Below, piece by piece: positions 15,801 to 23,731 of a DNA stretch of 24,441 nt. Under the pieces are notes generated by a model. It was not told where the DNA came from, did no database searches, and worked only from the letters and a program-made list of their open reading frames with translations. Every line of letters starts with the position of its first letter. Positions within the stretch are counted from its first letter, which is position 1. The position numbers and the translations under genes are program-made. Source of the DNA: Firmicutes bacterium CAG:882. Its GTDB lineage: Bacteria; Bacillota; Clostridia; Lachnospirales; Lachnospiraceae. The stretch is from NCBI GenBank assembly GCA_000435595.1, contig FR895403.1, forward strand, positions 80,458 to 104,898. Reading direction: 5' to 3'.

Positions 15801-15984
15801 TGATTATAACGGGGTGCTTGAACCGGGTCAATATTTCATGAGAGTTAAGGCAGAAAATGAGTCGGGATATGAGCAGACGGCATTTGATTATTATTCTTCC
15901 GGAGACAGCAGGCGTATCTATGGTGTAAAGTGTTTCTTTGTCCTGGAGGACGGAAGTATATGGGAGGATATATATGAGCAGTGA
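12814..15984 (+). CDS. pelG: PelG exopolysaccharide transporter fused to CotH kinase domain
   Basis: The first ~465 of 1056 residues are PelG: the start MAGIGFELKKMF is typical, and about a dozen hydrophobic helices follow as in this MOP-superfamily exporter. Stand-alone PelG is about this length. At about 471-486 (KRKLGIAALIAAIACISVSVSAC) the sequence reads as a lipoprotein signal peptide with lipobox VSAC and Cys486. A CotH-kinase domain follows: RGQSSSR (608-614) with Lys618 and Lys621 nearby, GLYTQVEQLNKR, LMGNVDTQSRN, and the catalytic-type SWDNDGAF with Asp822 and Asp824. The tail looks like a beta-sandwich. CotH proteins are atypical kinases that phosphorylate proteins; in Bacillus the targets are spore coat proteins. 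ATG 12814 has GGGGG five bases upstream; ATG 12802 is less likely. An internal ATG at 14198, one base out of frame, would start a normal lipoprotein if one A were added. Confidence 0.85.
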   Translation: MAGIGFELKKMFSKKGVFPLIKAYGYAATVCVGPMLLGMCFLIVIGAMSILFGTSEHERELLNSMVTYTLLSSMVLTGILSMVLTRFVADSLYSGNTGAVLPSFWGGVSIMLAAGEPAYGIFLACAGIPALYAVLCLILFGELVLVWTQMSYLTAVKDYQGIIKIFACSLVLGCIVGAGLIPGTRINVVTAMLASVTTAYGVMAVLYYRLMTQYFSEGNISSMCFVSWVRKYPQLVMLGLFMSLGLFGHLVIMWSGQAGRRIQGLFYAAPVYDIPAIAAFLSILITTINFVTSVEVNFYPKYRAFFDALNNGGILKDIRQAGDEMKSVLFRELTYTFMKQLFTTLIFIIAGSIILPKLPLGVDDDMLGIYRVLCMGYAFYAVGNCIMLIELYFADNTGALISGTVFMAVSCAGTFFFRNMDIKYYGIGFWAGSVLFSLTAFIILRTYLKNLMYNVLCSKPLYEKRKLGIAALIAAIACISVSVSACSANKGIAQGEQTQSAAADVGVPGDIQKNTEVSKRIKDKAVLYENQDNTSVVTMYLTVTTGNKSDNTEHTWTQINSYSVYDYEEMGVERYAVNGLLQVGDENGPVEGELGYGQNVPNATVTIRGQSSSRNAQKNYKITIRDDKGMWNDQKVINLNKHMSDFPRFSNKLCYDLQSGLPDLISLRTQFVHLYVRDMTEGESGVFEDYGLYTQVEQLNKRALKSHGLDRNGQLYKINFFEFYRYEDVIMPKNDADYNVEEFEQYLEIKGSDDHNKLIAMLEDLNDYSIPISEVLDKWFEENNLFSWMAFNILMGNVDTQSRNVFLYSPLNENTWYFISWDNDGAFTASKSILHGDERGWEKGVSNYWGNILFRRILMDETLREKLDGRINEFKAVITEEKLKNMIKSYSTIVKQYTQTYPDLRYMPLTGEEYEEFLEVMVHEVEMNYESYKESLNTPMPFYISTPVVKGGMMKFGWETAYDFDAEDVYYTLEVARDYSFMEPVIKAEKLFVVEYDYNGVLEPGQYFMRVKAENESGYEQTAFDYYSSGDSRRIYGVKCFFVLEDGSIWEDIYEQ

Positions 15985-16684
15985 GGCACGGCTTTTTCGC
16001 CATGAGCTTAAGTTTTTTATCGATGAGTCTGAGATGGAGATACTTGTAAAGCGGATTGGGACGGTAATACCGAGGGATGCTAATGCAGGTTCGGGAGAAT
16101 ACACGATAAGGAGCCTGTATTTTGACGACATGTTTGCGGGCGCATACGAGGATAAGCTTGCAGGTGTGGAGAGAAGAAAGAAGTACAGAATACGAATCTA
16201 CAATTATAGCGATAGTATTATTAAACTAGAGTGTAAGCAGAAGCAGGGGCAGTACATTCACAAGACGGCAGCAGCGTTGTCGAGAAGGGAAGCAGATGCG
16301 CTTATTGCCGGGGACTACGGTTTCCTTATTGACAGAGGAGAACCGGTGTGCAGACAGTTCTATCTTGAATGTGCCGGGAATAAAATGATGCCGAAGGTTG
16401 TTGTGGATTATGACAGGATTCCGTTTGTGTTCCCGTATGGTGATGTGCGGATAACCTTTGACTGTGGAATAAGAGCCGGGCTTTTTTGCGGGTCACTATA
16501 TGACTGTCAGCTTCCCGTTGCGGAGGTATTAGAGCCGGGAAAACTTATAATGGAGGTAAAATATACACAGTACCTTCCTGAATTTATAAGAAGCCTGCTG
16601 TGTGTGTCCGACGGCGAATATACGGCATACTCAAAGTATACTATATGTCTTGAAAAAAAGAAGGAGCTCTCAGGTGGAGTATGA
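15974..16684 (+). CDS. VTC-domain protein (polyphosphate polymerase fold)
   Basis: The 236-residue protein is a single VTC domain of the triphosphate-tunnel fold. The alternating basic and acidic strands lining the tunnel are visible: FRHELKFFI, YTIRSLYFDD, RRKKYRIRIYN, IKLECKQK, KVVVDYDRIPF and IMEVKY. Yeast Vtc4 makes polyphosphate from ATP with this domain; bacterial copies are annotated as polyphosphate polymerase but few are tested. No membrane helix is seen, so it acts in the cytoplasm, probably at the DUF4956 membrane protein encoded next. ATG 15974 with GGGAGGA upstream overlaps the pelG-cotH end by 11 bases, indicating coupled translation. Confidence 0.85.
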   Translation: MSSEARLFRHELKFFIDESEMEILVKRIGTVIPRDANAGSGEYTIRSLYFDDMFAGAYEDKLAGVERRKKYRIRIYNYSDSIIKLECKQKQGQYIHKTAAALSRREADALIAGDYGFLIDRGEPVCRQFYLECAGNKMMPKVVVDYDRIPFVFPYGDVRITFDCGIRAGLFCGSLYDCQLPVAEVLEPGKLIMEVKYTQYLPEFIRSLLCVSDGEYTAYSKYTICLEKKKELSGGV

Positions 16685-16701
16685 GGGGATGGAGGTTCTA
16701 A

Positions 16702-17385
16702 ATGAGTGTAAAGGATGTAATCAAGAAATCGGTGCTGGAGTCTGATATGTACAATCAGGCAATCTCCGCAGGGACAATTTTTACGATGGTGGCAGACCTT
16801 ATTGCGGCAGTCATTATGGGGCTGCTGATATATGAGGTTTATAAAAAATACTACAGGGGAGTTGTATTCAGTCGTAATTATGCGCTGACGCTGGTGGGAA
16901 TGACGGTGCTTACGAGCATGGTAACGCTTGCGATAAGTACGAATATCGTAATTTCGCTTGGTATGGTCGGAGCCCTCTCCATCGTCAGATACCGCACGGC
17001 AATCAAGGAACCGCTTGACCTGATGTATATGTTCTGGGCGGTAACAACGGGAATCACAATCGGTGCGAGCATGTATATTCTCGCTGTGGCAGCATTTATA
17101 ATTATGCTTATATTCATTATATGCTCAGGCCGGAAAAAAAACGGTGGACATCAGTATATGCTTGTGGCACATTATTGTGGAGAGGCGGCGGGTGATGGTA
17201 TAATAAGGATACTTGGAAAAATGAGATATTCGGTGCGTTCAAAAATCTGCCGGGGTGACAGCACGGAGCTGACAATTCAGTTAAGGTGTAAGAACAATAA
17301 TCAGATATTTATGGAGAACATAAGAAAGACAGAGGGGGTTAACGATGTTACGCTTCTTGAATTCAATGGGGAATATTACGGTTAA
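16702..17385 (+). CDS. DUF4956 membrane protein
   Basis: The 227-residue protein has about four membrane helices (near 20-45, 55-75, 78-100 and 110-145), with the conserved loop SLGMVGALSIVRYRTAIKEP between them, a hallmark of DUF4956. A soluble ACT-like tail of about 75 residues ends the protein. Function is unproven. My recollection is that this family is often encoded beside VTC and CotH proteins, as here, which suggests a membrane partner or polymer channel for the VTC enzyme; that is inference. The start has GGAGG six bases upstream, 17 bases after the VTC stop. Confidence 0.85.
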   Translation: MSVKDVIKKSVLESDMYNQAISAGTIFTMVADLIAAVIMGLLIYEVYKKYYRGVVFSRNYALTLVGMTVLTSMVTLAISTNIVISLGMVGALSIVRYRTAIKEPLDLMYMFWAVTTGITIGASMYILAVAAFIIMLIFIICSGRKKNGGHQYMLVAHYCGEAAGDGIIRILGKMRYSVRSKICRGDSTELTIQLRCKNNNQIFMENIRKTEGVNDVTLLEFNGEYYG

Positions 17386-18760
17386 AAGGATGGGTATTGT
17401 CTGTTGTGTATCGGTGCTTGTAATACTCATTGCGATGATAGCCGTGAGACGGATTAATCCATCAAAAACATGTACATACGGTGACACCGGGGAGGTATAC
17501 AATAACCCAATGATGGGCTTTGCGCCAAATGCGGATTATGTAGAAGCTGTTGGCAATAATACGCTTGTGTATGTCGATGTCACATGGCGTGAGCTTGAAC
17601 CCCTTGAGGGTGTGTATGACTATGAGGGAATAGAGGAGGATAATTTCCTTGAAATGTGGAGACGGATTGGCAAGAAGGTTGTCTTTCGCTTTATGTGTGA
17701 TGAACCCTCGGATGTGGAACACATGGATATTCCCGATTGGCTGTATGAAAAGACAGGGGATGGCACATTTTACGACACGGTTTACGGAAAAGGTTATTCT
17801 CCGAATTATGCCAATGAGACTTTTATCGAAGCACATGCAAGGGCAATAGAGAACCTTGGCAGGAGGTACGGACAAGATTCTTTCTTCTGTTTTATAGAAC
17901 TTGGGAGTGTCGGGCATTGGGGGGAATGGCATGTAAAGTACGATGAGGGTATAAAAAGACTTCCGGGAGAGGATGTGCTTTTAAGGTATGTCACGCCCTA
18001 TGTGAGTGCCTTTCCAAATGCAAAGCTATTGATGCGCAGACCTTTTTCGTATGTGGCTGATTTGGGGCTTGGCGTGTATAATGACATGACAGGGTATGAG
18101 GAGGATACAGATGAATGGTTAGAGTGGCTTTGGGACGGAGGAACATATTCGGAGCCTGAGACTCCTATTGAGCTTACAGCGGTACATGACGTGTGGGATA
18201 ATGCTCCGGTGGGAGGCGAGTTTACCAGTTCATACTCAATGGAGTATATGCTGACCGATAATCTTCGTAAAACCCTGGAGCTTATAGAAAAATCGCATAT
18301 GACCTTCATTGGACCTAAGTGTCCTATTGCGTGTGACGAGGAGCTTAGGTTTCCGGATGAGGTTTCTCAGGTAAAGAAGAGTCTGGGCTACCGAATCGGT
18401 GTAAACAGATGCCGCATAAGCTATAACCGAATCACAAAGAATGCCAAGGTCGTAATAAGCCTGAAAAATTACGGTACGGCTCCGATGTATAAGGACTGGA
18501 GGGTATGCCTGTACCTGATGGGTGCGGGTGGACAGATTATTGAGAGATATGAGACTGACATAGAGCTTACAAAGCTTGCGGGCGGAGAGAGAACCGAATG
18601 CACGGTGAAGGCGAAGATGCCTGAGAATGCGATGTATTCGGACGGAGTACCTGTATTTTTTATCGGAATAGAGAATCCGGATACAGGACAGCCTGAGGTG
18701 TACATGGATATGGACAGTCCGCGCAGAGGATTCTGCTACTGCCTTTTATCTGGTATTTGA
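17345..18760 (+). CDS. DUF4832 glycosidase-like extracellular protein
   Basis: The 471-residue protein has one N-terminal membrane helix (about 15-33) followed by a TIM-barrel type region, then a beta-sandwich of about 110 residues, the usual DUF4832 layout. Barrel landmarks include NPMMGF, VYVDVTWRELEPLEGVYD, the late FIELGSVGHWGEWH strand with two candidate catalytic glutamates, and KLLMRRPF. It resembles GH42-like hydrolases, and related proteins sit in exopolysaccharide operons. Here it is a candidate for the glycoside hydrolase missing from the PelA-type protein. ATG 17345 overlaps the DUF4956 gene by 41 bases, but GAGGGGG six bases upstream strongly supports it. It is the last gene of the operon; I see no clear terminator after it. 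Confidence 0.78.
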   Translation: MLRFLNSMGNITVKRMGIVCCVSVLVILIAMIAVRRINPSKTCTYGDTGEVYNNPMMGFAPNADYVEAVGNNTLVYVDVTWRELEPLEGVYDYEGIEEDNFLEMWRRIGKKVVFRFMCDEPSDVEHMDIPDWLYEKTGDGTFYDTVYGKGYSPNYANETFIEAHARAIENLGRRYGQDSFFCFIELGSVGHWGEWHVKYDEGIKRLPGEDVLLRYVTPYVSAFPNAKLLMRRPFSYVADLGLGVYNDMTGYEEDTDEWLEWLWDGGTYSEPETPIELTAVHDVWDNAPVGGEFTSSYSMEYMLTDNLRKTLELIEKSHMTFIGPKCPIACDEELRFPDEVSQVKKSLGYRIGVNRCRISYNRITKNAKVVISLKNYGTAPMYKDWRVCLYLMGAGGQIIERYETDIELTKLAGGERTECTVKAKMPENAMYSDGVPVFFIGIENPDTGQPEVYMDMDSPRRGFCYCLLSGI

Positions 18761-18785
18761 CAAGGAAAAACACTTGTGGTAGTCT
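18757..18785 (+). promoter_or_regulatory. Candidate promoter of metG
   Basis: A perfect TTGACA (18757-18762), overlapping the stop of the DUF4832 gene, stands 17 bases before TAGTCT (18780-18785). The -10 is weak. The 81-base gap leaves no room for a T-box leader. Confidence 0.35.
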
Positions 18786-18841
18786 TTTCACATACACAAA
18801 TCTTTACAATTAATAATAGAAGAAAAGAGTGATTAGCTAAA

Positions 18842-20848
18842 ATGGAAAAGAAGAATTATTATATCACAACGGCGATTGCTTATACATCAGGCAAGCCGCA
18901 CATCGGAAACACCTATGAAATAGTTCTTGCGGACAGCATTGCAAGATATAAGAGATTTCAGGGCTATAATGTAAGATTCCAGACAGGAACGGATGAGCAT
19001 GGTCAGAAGATTGAACTCAAGGCTGAGGCAGCAGGAGTCACACCTAAGCAGTATGTAGACAATGTTGCGGGAGAAATCAAGAGAATATGGGATCTTATGA
19101 ATACGTCTTATGACAAGTTCATCCGAACGACGGACGATTATCATGAGAAGCAGGTTCAGAAGATTTTTAAAAAGCTCTATGACAAGGGTGATATCTATAA
19201 GGGACATTATGAGGGTATGTATTGTACACCTTGTGAGTCCTTCTGGACAGAATCACAGCTTGTTGACGGAAAGTGTCCTGACTGTGGCAGGGAGTGTAAG
19301 CCTGCCAAGGAGGAGGCATATTTCTTTAAGATGAGCAAGTATGCCGACAGACTCATCGAGTATATCAACAATCATCCTGAGTTCATACAGCCTGTATCGA
19401 GAAAGAACGAGATGATGAACAATTTCCTTCTTCCGGGACTTCAGGATTTATGTGTATCAAGAACCTCATTCAAGTGGGGAATTCCGGTTGACTTTGATGA
19501 CAAGCATGTAGTATATGTATGGCTTGATGCGCTCACCAACTATATCACTGGTCTTGGTTATGATGTTGACGGAAACAACGGTGGGCTTTTCAATGAGTTC
19601 TGGCCTGCCGACCTTCATCTTATCGGAAAAGATATTATCAGATTCCATACAATATACTGGCCTATTTTCCTCATGGCACTTGACCTTCCGCTTCCTAAGC
19701 AGGTGTTCGGACATCCTTGGCTCTTACAGGGTGATGGCAAGATGAGTAAGTCTAAGGGAAATGTAATCTATGCGGATGACCTTGTAGATTTATTCGGCGT
19801 TGATGCGGTTCGATTCTTCGTGCTTCATGAGATGCCGTTTGAGAATGACGGTGTAATCACATGGGAGCTTTTAGTTGAGAGAATGAATTCTGAGCTTGCT
19901 AATACACTCGGAAATCTTGTAAACAGAACAATATCCATGTCTAATAAGTACTTCGGCGGAGTAGTGAACAATACGGGTGTCTCTGAGGAGGTTGATGAGG
20001 ACTTAAAGAAGTTCGTTCTCGGCACGATGGCAAAGGTTGATGCTAAGATGGAGGAGCTGCGTGTTGCCGATGCGATGACAGAGATATTCAACCTCTTCAA
20101 GAGATGCAATAAGTATATTGATGAGACAATGCCTTGGGCACTTGCAAAGGATGAGTCTAAGAGGGAGCGCCTTGAGACGGTTCTCTACAATCTTGTTGAG
20201 AGTATTCTCATAGGAGCTGAGCTGTTAGAGCCATTTATGCCTGAGACCGCACAGAGAATAAGAAAGCAGTTAAATGCACAGCCGAGAGGCAAGGAAAACT
20301 TAAATACATTTGGTTTATATCCTTCAGGCAGCAAGGTCACTGAGACACCGGAAATTCTCTTTGCGCGTCTTGACGTAAAAGAGGTTATGGAGAAGGTAGA
20401 GGAAATCAGAGCGAAGCAGAAGGCGGCGACCGAGGCAGCGGCAAACGGAGCTGAGAGCACCAAGTCAGGCGATAACAGCAACGACAATGCAGCCGATGCA
20501 GGTGTCGATATGGAGAAGGCACCTGAAATTACGATAGATGATTTTTTCAAGACACAGCTCAGAATCGGACAGATTATTAAGTGTGAGAATGTTGAGAAGT
20601 CAAAGAAGCTTCTCTGTTCACAGGTCAAGCTGGGAAGCGAGGTACGTCAGATTGTATCGGGACTCAGACCATACTACACCGCCGAGGAGATGGTAGGAAA
20701 GAAGGTTGTCGTTGTGGCTAATTTAAAGCCTGCCAAGCTTGCGGGGGTAATGTCAGAGGGAATGCTTCTGTGTGCTGAGGATGCGGAGGGCAAGCCTGTA
20801 CTGTTAACTGCCGAGAAGGACGTTCCTAATGGAGTAAGCATCGGTTAG
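18842..20848 (+). CDS. metG: Methionine--tRNA ligase
   Basis: This class I synthetase charges tRNA-Met. The 668-residue protein shows the HIGH-type signature PHIGN near residue 20, a zinc-finger-like CTPC...CPDC knuckle at about 125-150, KMSKSKGN near residue 300, and a C-terminal EMAP/Trbp111-like tRNA-binding domain (from about 560, KTQLRIGQI). An Ala/Asn/Asp-rich linker precedes the last domain. The length is normal for the two-part bacterial form. The ribosome site is weak (AAGAAAAGAG), and tatD follows seven bases after the stop. Confidence 0.96.
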   Translation: MEKKNYYITTAIAYTSGKPHIGNTYEIVLADSIARYKRFQGYNVRFQTGTDEHGQKIELKAEAAGVTPKQYVDNVAGEIKRIWDLMNTSYDKFIRTTDDYHEKQVQKIFKKLYDKGDIYKGHYEGMYCTPCESFWTESQLVDGKCPDCGRECKPAKEEAYFFKMSKYADRLIEYINNHPEFIQPVSRKNEMMNNFLLPGLQDLCVSRTSFKWGIPVDFDDKHVVYVWLDALTNYITGLGYDVDGNNGGLFNEFWPADLHLIGKDIIRFHTIYWPIFLMALDLPLPKQVFGHPWLLQGDGKMSKSKGNVIYADDLVDLFGVDAVRFFVLHEMPFENDGVITWELLVERMNSELANTLGNLVNRTISMSNKYFGGVVNNTGVSEEVDEDLKKFVLGTMAKVDAKMEELRVADAMTEIFNLFKRCNKYIDETMPWALAKDESKRERLETVLYNLVESILIGAELLEPFMPETAQRIRKQLNAQPRGKENLNTFGLYPSGSKVTETPEILFARLDVKEVMEKVEEIRAKQKAATEAAANGAESTKSGDNSNDNAADAGVDMEKAPEITIDDFFKTQLRIGQIIKCENVEKSKKLLCSQVKLGSEVRQIVSGLRPYYTAEEMVGKKVVVVANLKPAKLAGVMSEGMLLCAEDAEGKPVLLTAEKDVPNGVSIG

Positions 20849-20855
20849 GAGAACT

Positions 20856-21626
20856 ATGGGAATATTTGAATCACACGCCCATTATGATGATGAGGCGTTC
20901 AATGATGACCGCAGGGAGCTTTTAAAAAAGCTCCCTGAAAGCGGTATAGAGTATGTAATAAATGTCGGCGCATCAATGGAATCCACCAGAAGCAGTGTAG
21001 CACTTGCGTCTGAATATGATTATATATATGCGGCTGTCGGAGTGCATCCGAGTGAGACGGCTCCTCTTAATGAAGAATTCATACAGTATATGAAGGATGA
21101 AGCACTTCACAACATGAAGGTTGTGGCGGTGGGCGAAATCGGACTTGATTATTACTGGAACGAGCCGGACACCGAAATACAGAAAAAATGGTTTATAAGA
21201 CAGCTTGACCTTGCACTTGAGGTCGACAAGCCGATAATAATTCACAGCCGTGAGGCGGCAAAGGATACGGCAGACATTCTTTTGTCGGATGATTATAAAA
21301 ATCTTCGAGGGGTAATACACTGCTATTCCTACTCACCCGAGATGGCAGAACGTTATCTTAACGCAGGATATTATCTTGGTGTAGGCGGTGTTGTCACATA
21401 CAAGAATGCGAGGAAGCTGGTGGACACTGTGAGCATGATGCCGTTATCAAGAATTCTGCTTGAGACGGACAGCCCATATCTTACACCTGTTCCGAACAGA
21501 GGACAGCGCAACAGCTCGCTCAATCTTCCGTATGTTGTGGATAAGATTGCAGAGCTTAAGAATGTCAGTGTACGGGAAGTAACAGACATAACGAATGAGA
21601 ATGCGAGACGGCTGTTTGGAATTTAG
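20856..21626 (+). CDS. tatD: TatD family metal-dependent hydrolase
   Basis: TatD proteins are amidohydrolase-fold nucleases. All metal-site pieces are present in 256 residues: SHAHYD near the start (the family's HxH), VGEIGLDYYW, IIHSREA, IHCYSY and LETDSPYL. The position after metG matches the metS-yabD order known from Bacillus. AGGAG lies five bases before the ATG. Confidence 0.92.
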   Translation: MGIFESHAHYDDEAFNDDRRELLKKLPESGIEYVINVGASMESTRSSVALASEYDYIYAAVGVHPSETAPLNEEFIQYMKDEALHNMKVVAVGEIGLDYYWNEPDTEIQKKWFIRQLDLALEVDKPIIIHSREAAKDTADILLSDDYKNLRGVIHCYSYSPEMAERYLNAGYYLGVGGVVTYKNARKLVDTVSMMPLSRILLETDSPYLTPVPNRGQRNSSLNLPYVVDKIAELKNVSVREVTDITNENARRLFGI

Positions 21627-21714
21627 CAGGTAACCGCGAAAAAATTGCGATGATAAATGCAGAAATGCAGGTTTCGGTGTTACATAGCCGAATGTTCGGA
21701 GAAATGAGGTTAAC

Positions 21715-22587
21715 TTGGAAAATAAACATCTTGGAAATCCAACAAATACAAGAGAGATAATTGACAAATACGGTTTTATGTTTCAGAAGCGGTTTGGTCA
21801 GAACTTTCTAATAGACGGAAATGTTGTCGAGAAGATTGTCCGCGAGGCAGGTGTCACAAAGGATGACTTTGTACTTGAGATTGGTCCCGGAATCGGAACC
21901 ATGACACAGCTTCTGTGTGAGAATGCGAGGGAGGTTGCAGCGGTTGAGATTGATACCAACCTCATACCGATTCTCAAGGAGACGCTTGCACCGTATGACA
22001 ATGTGACAGTCATAAATGAAGATATTCTGAAGGTTGATATACCGGCACTCGCACAGGAGAAGAACGGCGGCAGACCGATTAAGGTCGTTGCGAACCTTCC
22101 GTATTACATAACCACGCCTATAATAATGGGGCTTTTCGAGAGCCATGTGCCTATAGACAGCATAACCATCATGGTTCAGCGCGAGGTCGCAGACCGCATG
22201 CAGGTCGGACCGGGCACGAAGGACTACGGTGCGCTGTCGCTCGCGGTTCAGTATTACGCAAAGCCCGAGATAGTGTTAAATGTTCCTCCGACCTGCTTTA
22301 TGCCGAGACCGAATGTAGGCTCGGCGGTAATCCGCCTAAAAAAGCATGAAACGTGCCCTGTGAAGGTGGATGATGCGGAGTTCATGTTCAGGCTGATAAG
22401 GGCAAGCTTTAACCAGCGACGAAAGACTCTCGCCAATGGGCTGTCCAACTCTTCGGAGCTTACGCTCTCCAAGGAAAAGATTGCGGAGGCAATCGAATCT
22501 CTCGGTGTGAGCCCTAGTATCCGTGGTGAGGCACTCACGCTGGAGCAGTTCGCGCAGCTTGCGAATTATTTTACGAGGAATAAGTGA
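21715..22587 (+). CDS. rsmA: 16S rRNA dimethyladenosine transferase
   Basis: RsmA (KsgA) methylates the two adjacent adenines in the 3' hairpin of 16S rRNA. The 290-residue protein has QNFLIDGN, the SAM-binding VLEIGPGIGTMT, the catalytic NLPYYITTPI and the late FNQRRKTLANGL, all family landmarks. The start is TTG with GAGG five bases upstream. In many Firmicutes rnmV lies between tatD and rsmA; here only 88 non-coding bases are found there. Confidence 0.95.
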   Translation: MENKHLGNPTNTREIIDKYGFMFQKRFGQNFLIDGNVVEKIVREAGVTKDDFVLEIGPGIGTMTQLLCENAREVAAVEIDTNLIPILKETLAPYDNVTVINEDILKVDIPALAQEKNGGRPIKVVANLPYYITTPIIMGLFESHVPIDSITIMVQREVADRMQVGPGTKDYGALSLAVQYYAKPEIVLNVPPTCFMPRPNVGSAVIRLKKHETCPVKVDDAEFMFRLIRASFNQRRKTLANGLSNSSELTLSKEKIAEAIESLGVSPSIRGEALTLEQFAQLANYFTRNK

Positions 22588-22613
22588 CCAGAATATAATT
22601 TCACACATATTTT

Positions 22614-22690
22614 CACGCTCCCCCGCATATTATGATGTTGAGGTTAAAAAATTAATCTCGACAGGCATAGGGGAGGAGCGTGATTTTTTT
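22614..22690 (+). terminator. Two-level hairpin with T-tract, overlapping the next gene's start
   Basis: CACGCTCC (22614-22621) pairs with GGAGCGTG (22675-22682). Inside, TGTTGAGGTTAA pairs over 12 bp (two G-U) with TTAATCTCGACA around the loop AAAA. ATTTTTTT follows. It suits an rsmA terminator, yet the 3' arm carries the GGGGAGGAG ribosome site and start of the next gene. Confidence 0.65.
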
Positions 22691-23681
22691 GTCTGAATAC
22701 AGACGATTGATTTCTTATATGTATGCTTATGACAATGGCATAAAAAATAAGAATGTGGGCTTTGCAAAGACTGAGCGCAAGGGGGGCACCGTCAAGCTGT
22801 GGATAAATCTTAAGGGGGCTTATGCACAGGAAGAAAATTTTAATGTCAGCTTTTTTGTGAGGCGCGGTGAAGCCGTTGTCGGAATATATATGGGAAGCAT
22901 GGTGATAATAAACGGTATGGGGCAGCTTGTTGTTTCATGCAGCGAGAGCAGTCTTGAGGTACCGTTTGATGAGATAAGGGGGCTGTACATAAAGTGCGAC
23001 GGGGAGAGCAGGATATTTGCCAGCCAGTGGGATGATATGAGCTTTGACGTCGGCAAAGTAACAACCTTTGAGGAATTCAATGCAGCGGCGGCGACCACGG
23101 AGCCGGCTGTAACGGCTCCGGAGAAAAGCGATGAACAGCCGCTTGACGAGAATGTGAAAGCCGCAGAGCCGCCGGTATGGGAACGTCCGATTAAGATGGT
23201 GTATGTTGATGATGAGCCGGGAACACAGCTTCATGTGTCTGAGGAGAACGAGCCGGAAGTGACTAAGCAGGAAAATCAGGAGCATGAGGTTCAGACACAA
23301 GCGACAGAAGCGGCAAATGGCACCAGAGAGCACTCGGAAATGGATATGCTTTTTGACGGAAAGGAACCAAAGCTTATCTTTTCGGAGGATGAGATATATG
23401 ACTGTGTCGACATAGGACTTGATGAGCTGCCTAAAATAACCTGTGCGGATAAGAGCCTTCGGAATAACAGCTTTGTGAATCATGGCTATTTTAATTTCCA
23501 TCATCTGCTGCTGGGGAAAAAAGATGGCAATATTCTTGTGGTGGGGGTTCCGGGAATATACAACAGAAGGGAAAAAATGACGGCAAATATGTTTGGATTT
23601 GAAAAATTCAAATTCAGCATGAGAAGCGATGTGTGCATGAATCATTTTGGGTATTGGTATAAGGAGTACTCAATGGAGTGA
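22689..23681 (+). CDS. DUF6128-like Lachnospiraceae protein
   Basis: The 330-residue protein of unknown function has two recognisable ends. The N-terminal ~110 residues start SEYRRLISYMYAYDNGIKNKNVGFAK. The C-terminal ~80 residues read HGYFNFHHLLLGKKDGNILVVGVPGIYNRREKMTANMFGFEKF. They are joined by an acidic, Glu/Pro/Thr-rich linker of about 120 residues. I recall such proteins as common in Lachnospiraceae, where the C-terminal part is called DUF6128. It has no signal peptide or membrane helix. TTG 22689 is preferred because GTG 22680 sits one base from the ribosome site; both are in frame. The start lies inside a hairpin, so translation may be controlled by it. Confidence 0.72.
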   Translation: MSEYRRLISYMYAYDNGIKNKNVGFAKTERKGGTVKLWINLKGAYAQEENFNVSFFVRRGEAVVGIYMGSMVIINGMGQLVVSCSESSLEVPFDEIRGLYIKCDGESRIFASQWDDMSFDVGKVTTFEEFNAAAATTEPAVTAPEKSDEQPLDENVKAAEPPVWERPIKMVYVDDEPGTQLHVSEENEPEVTKQENQEHEVQTQATEAANGTREHSEMDMLFDGKEPKLIFSEDEIYDCVDIGLDELPKITCADKSLRNNSFVNHGYFNFHHLLLGKKDGNILVVGVPGIYNRREKMTANMFGFEKFKFSMRSDVCMNHFGYWYKEYSME

Positions 23682-23731
23682 ATAATCTGTAATATATGGC
23701 AAAAAATCAGTAAAAGGTCTGAAAATATATG

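Noticed and set aside
18761..18841. T-box riboswitch in front of metG
   Set aside because: The gap is only 81 bases, with no specifier stem, T-box sequence or terminator.
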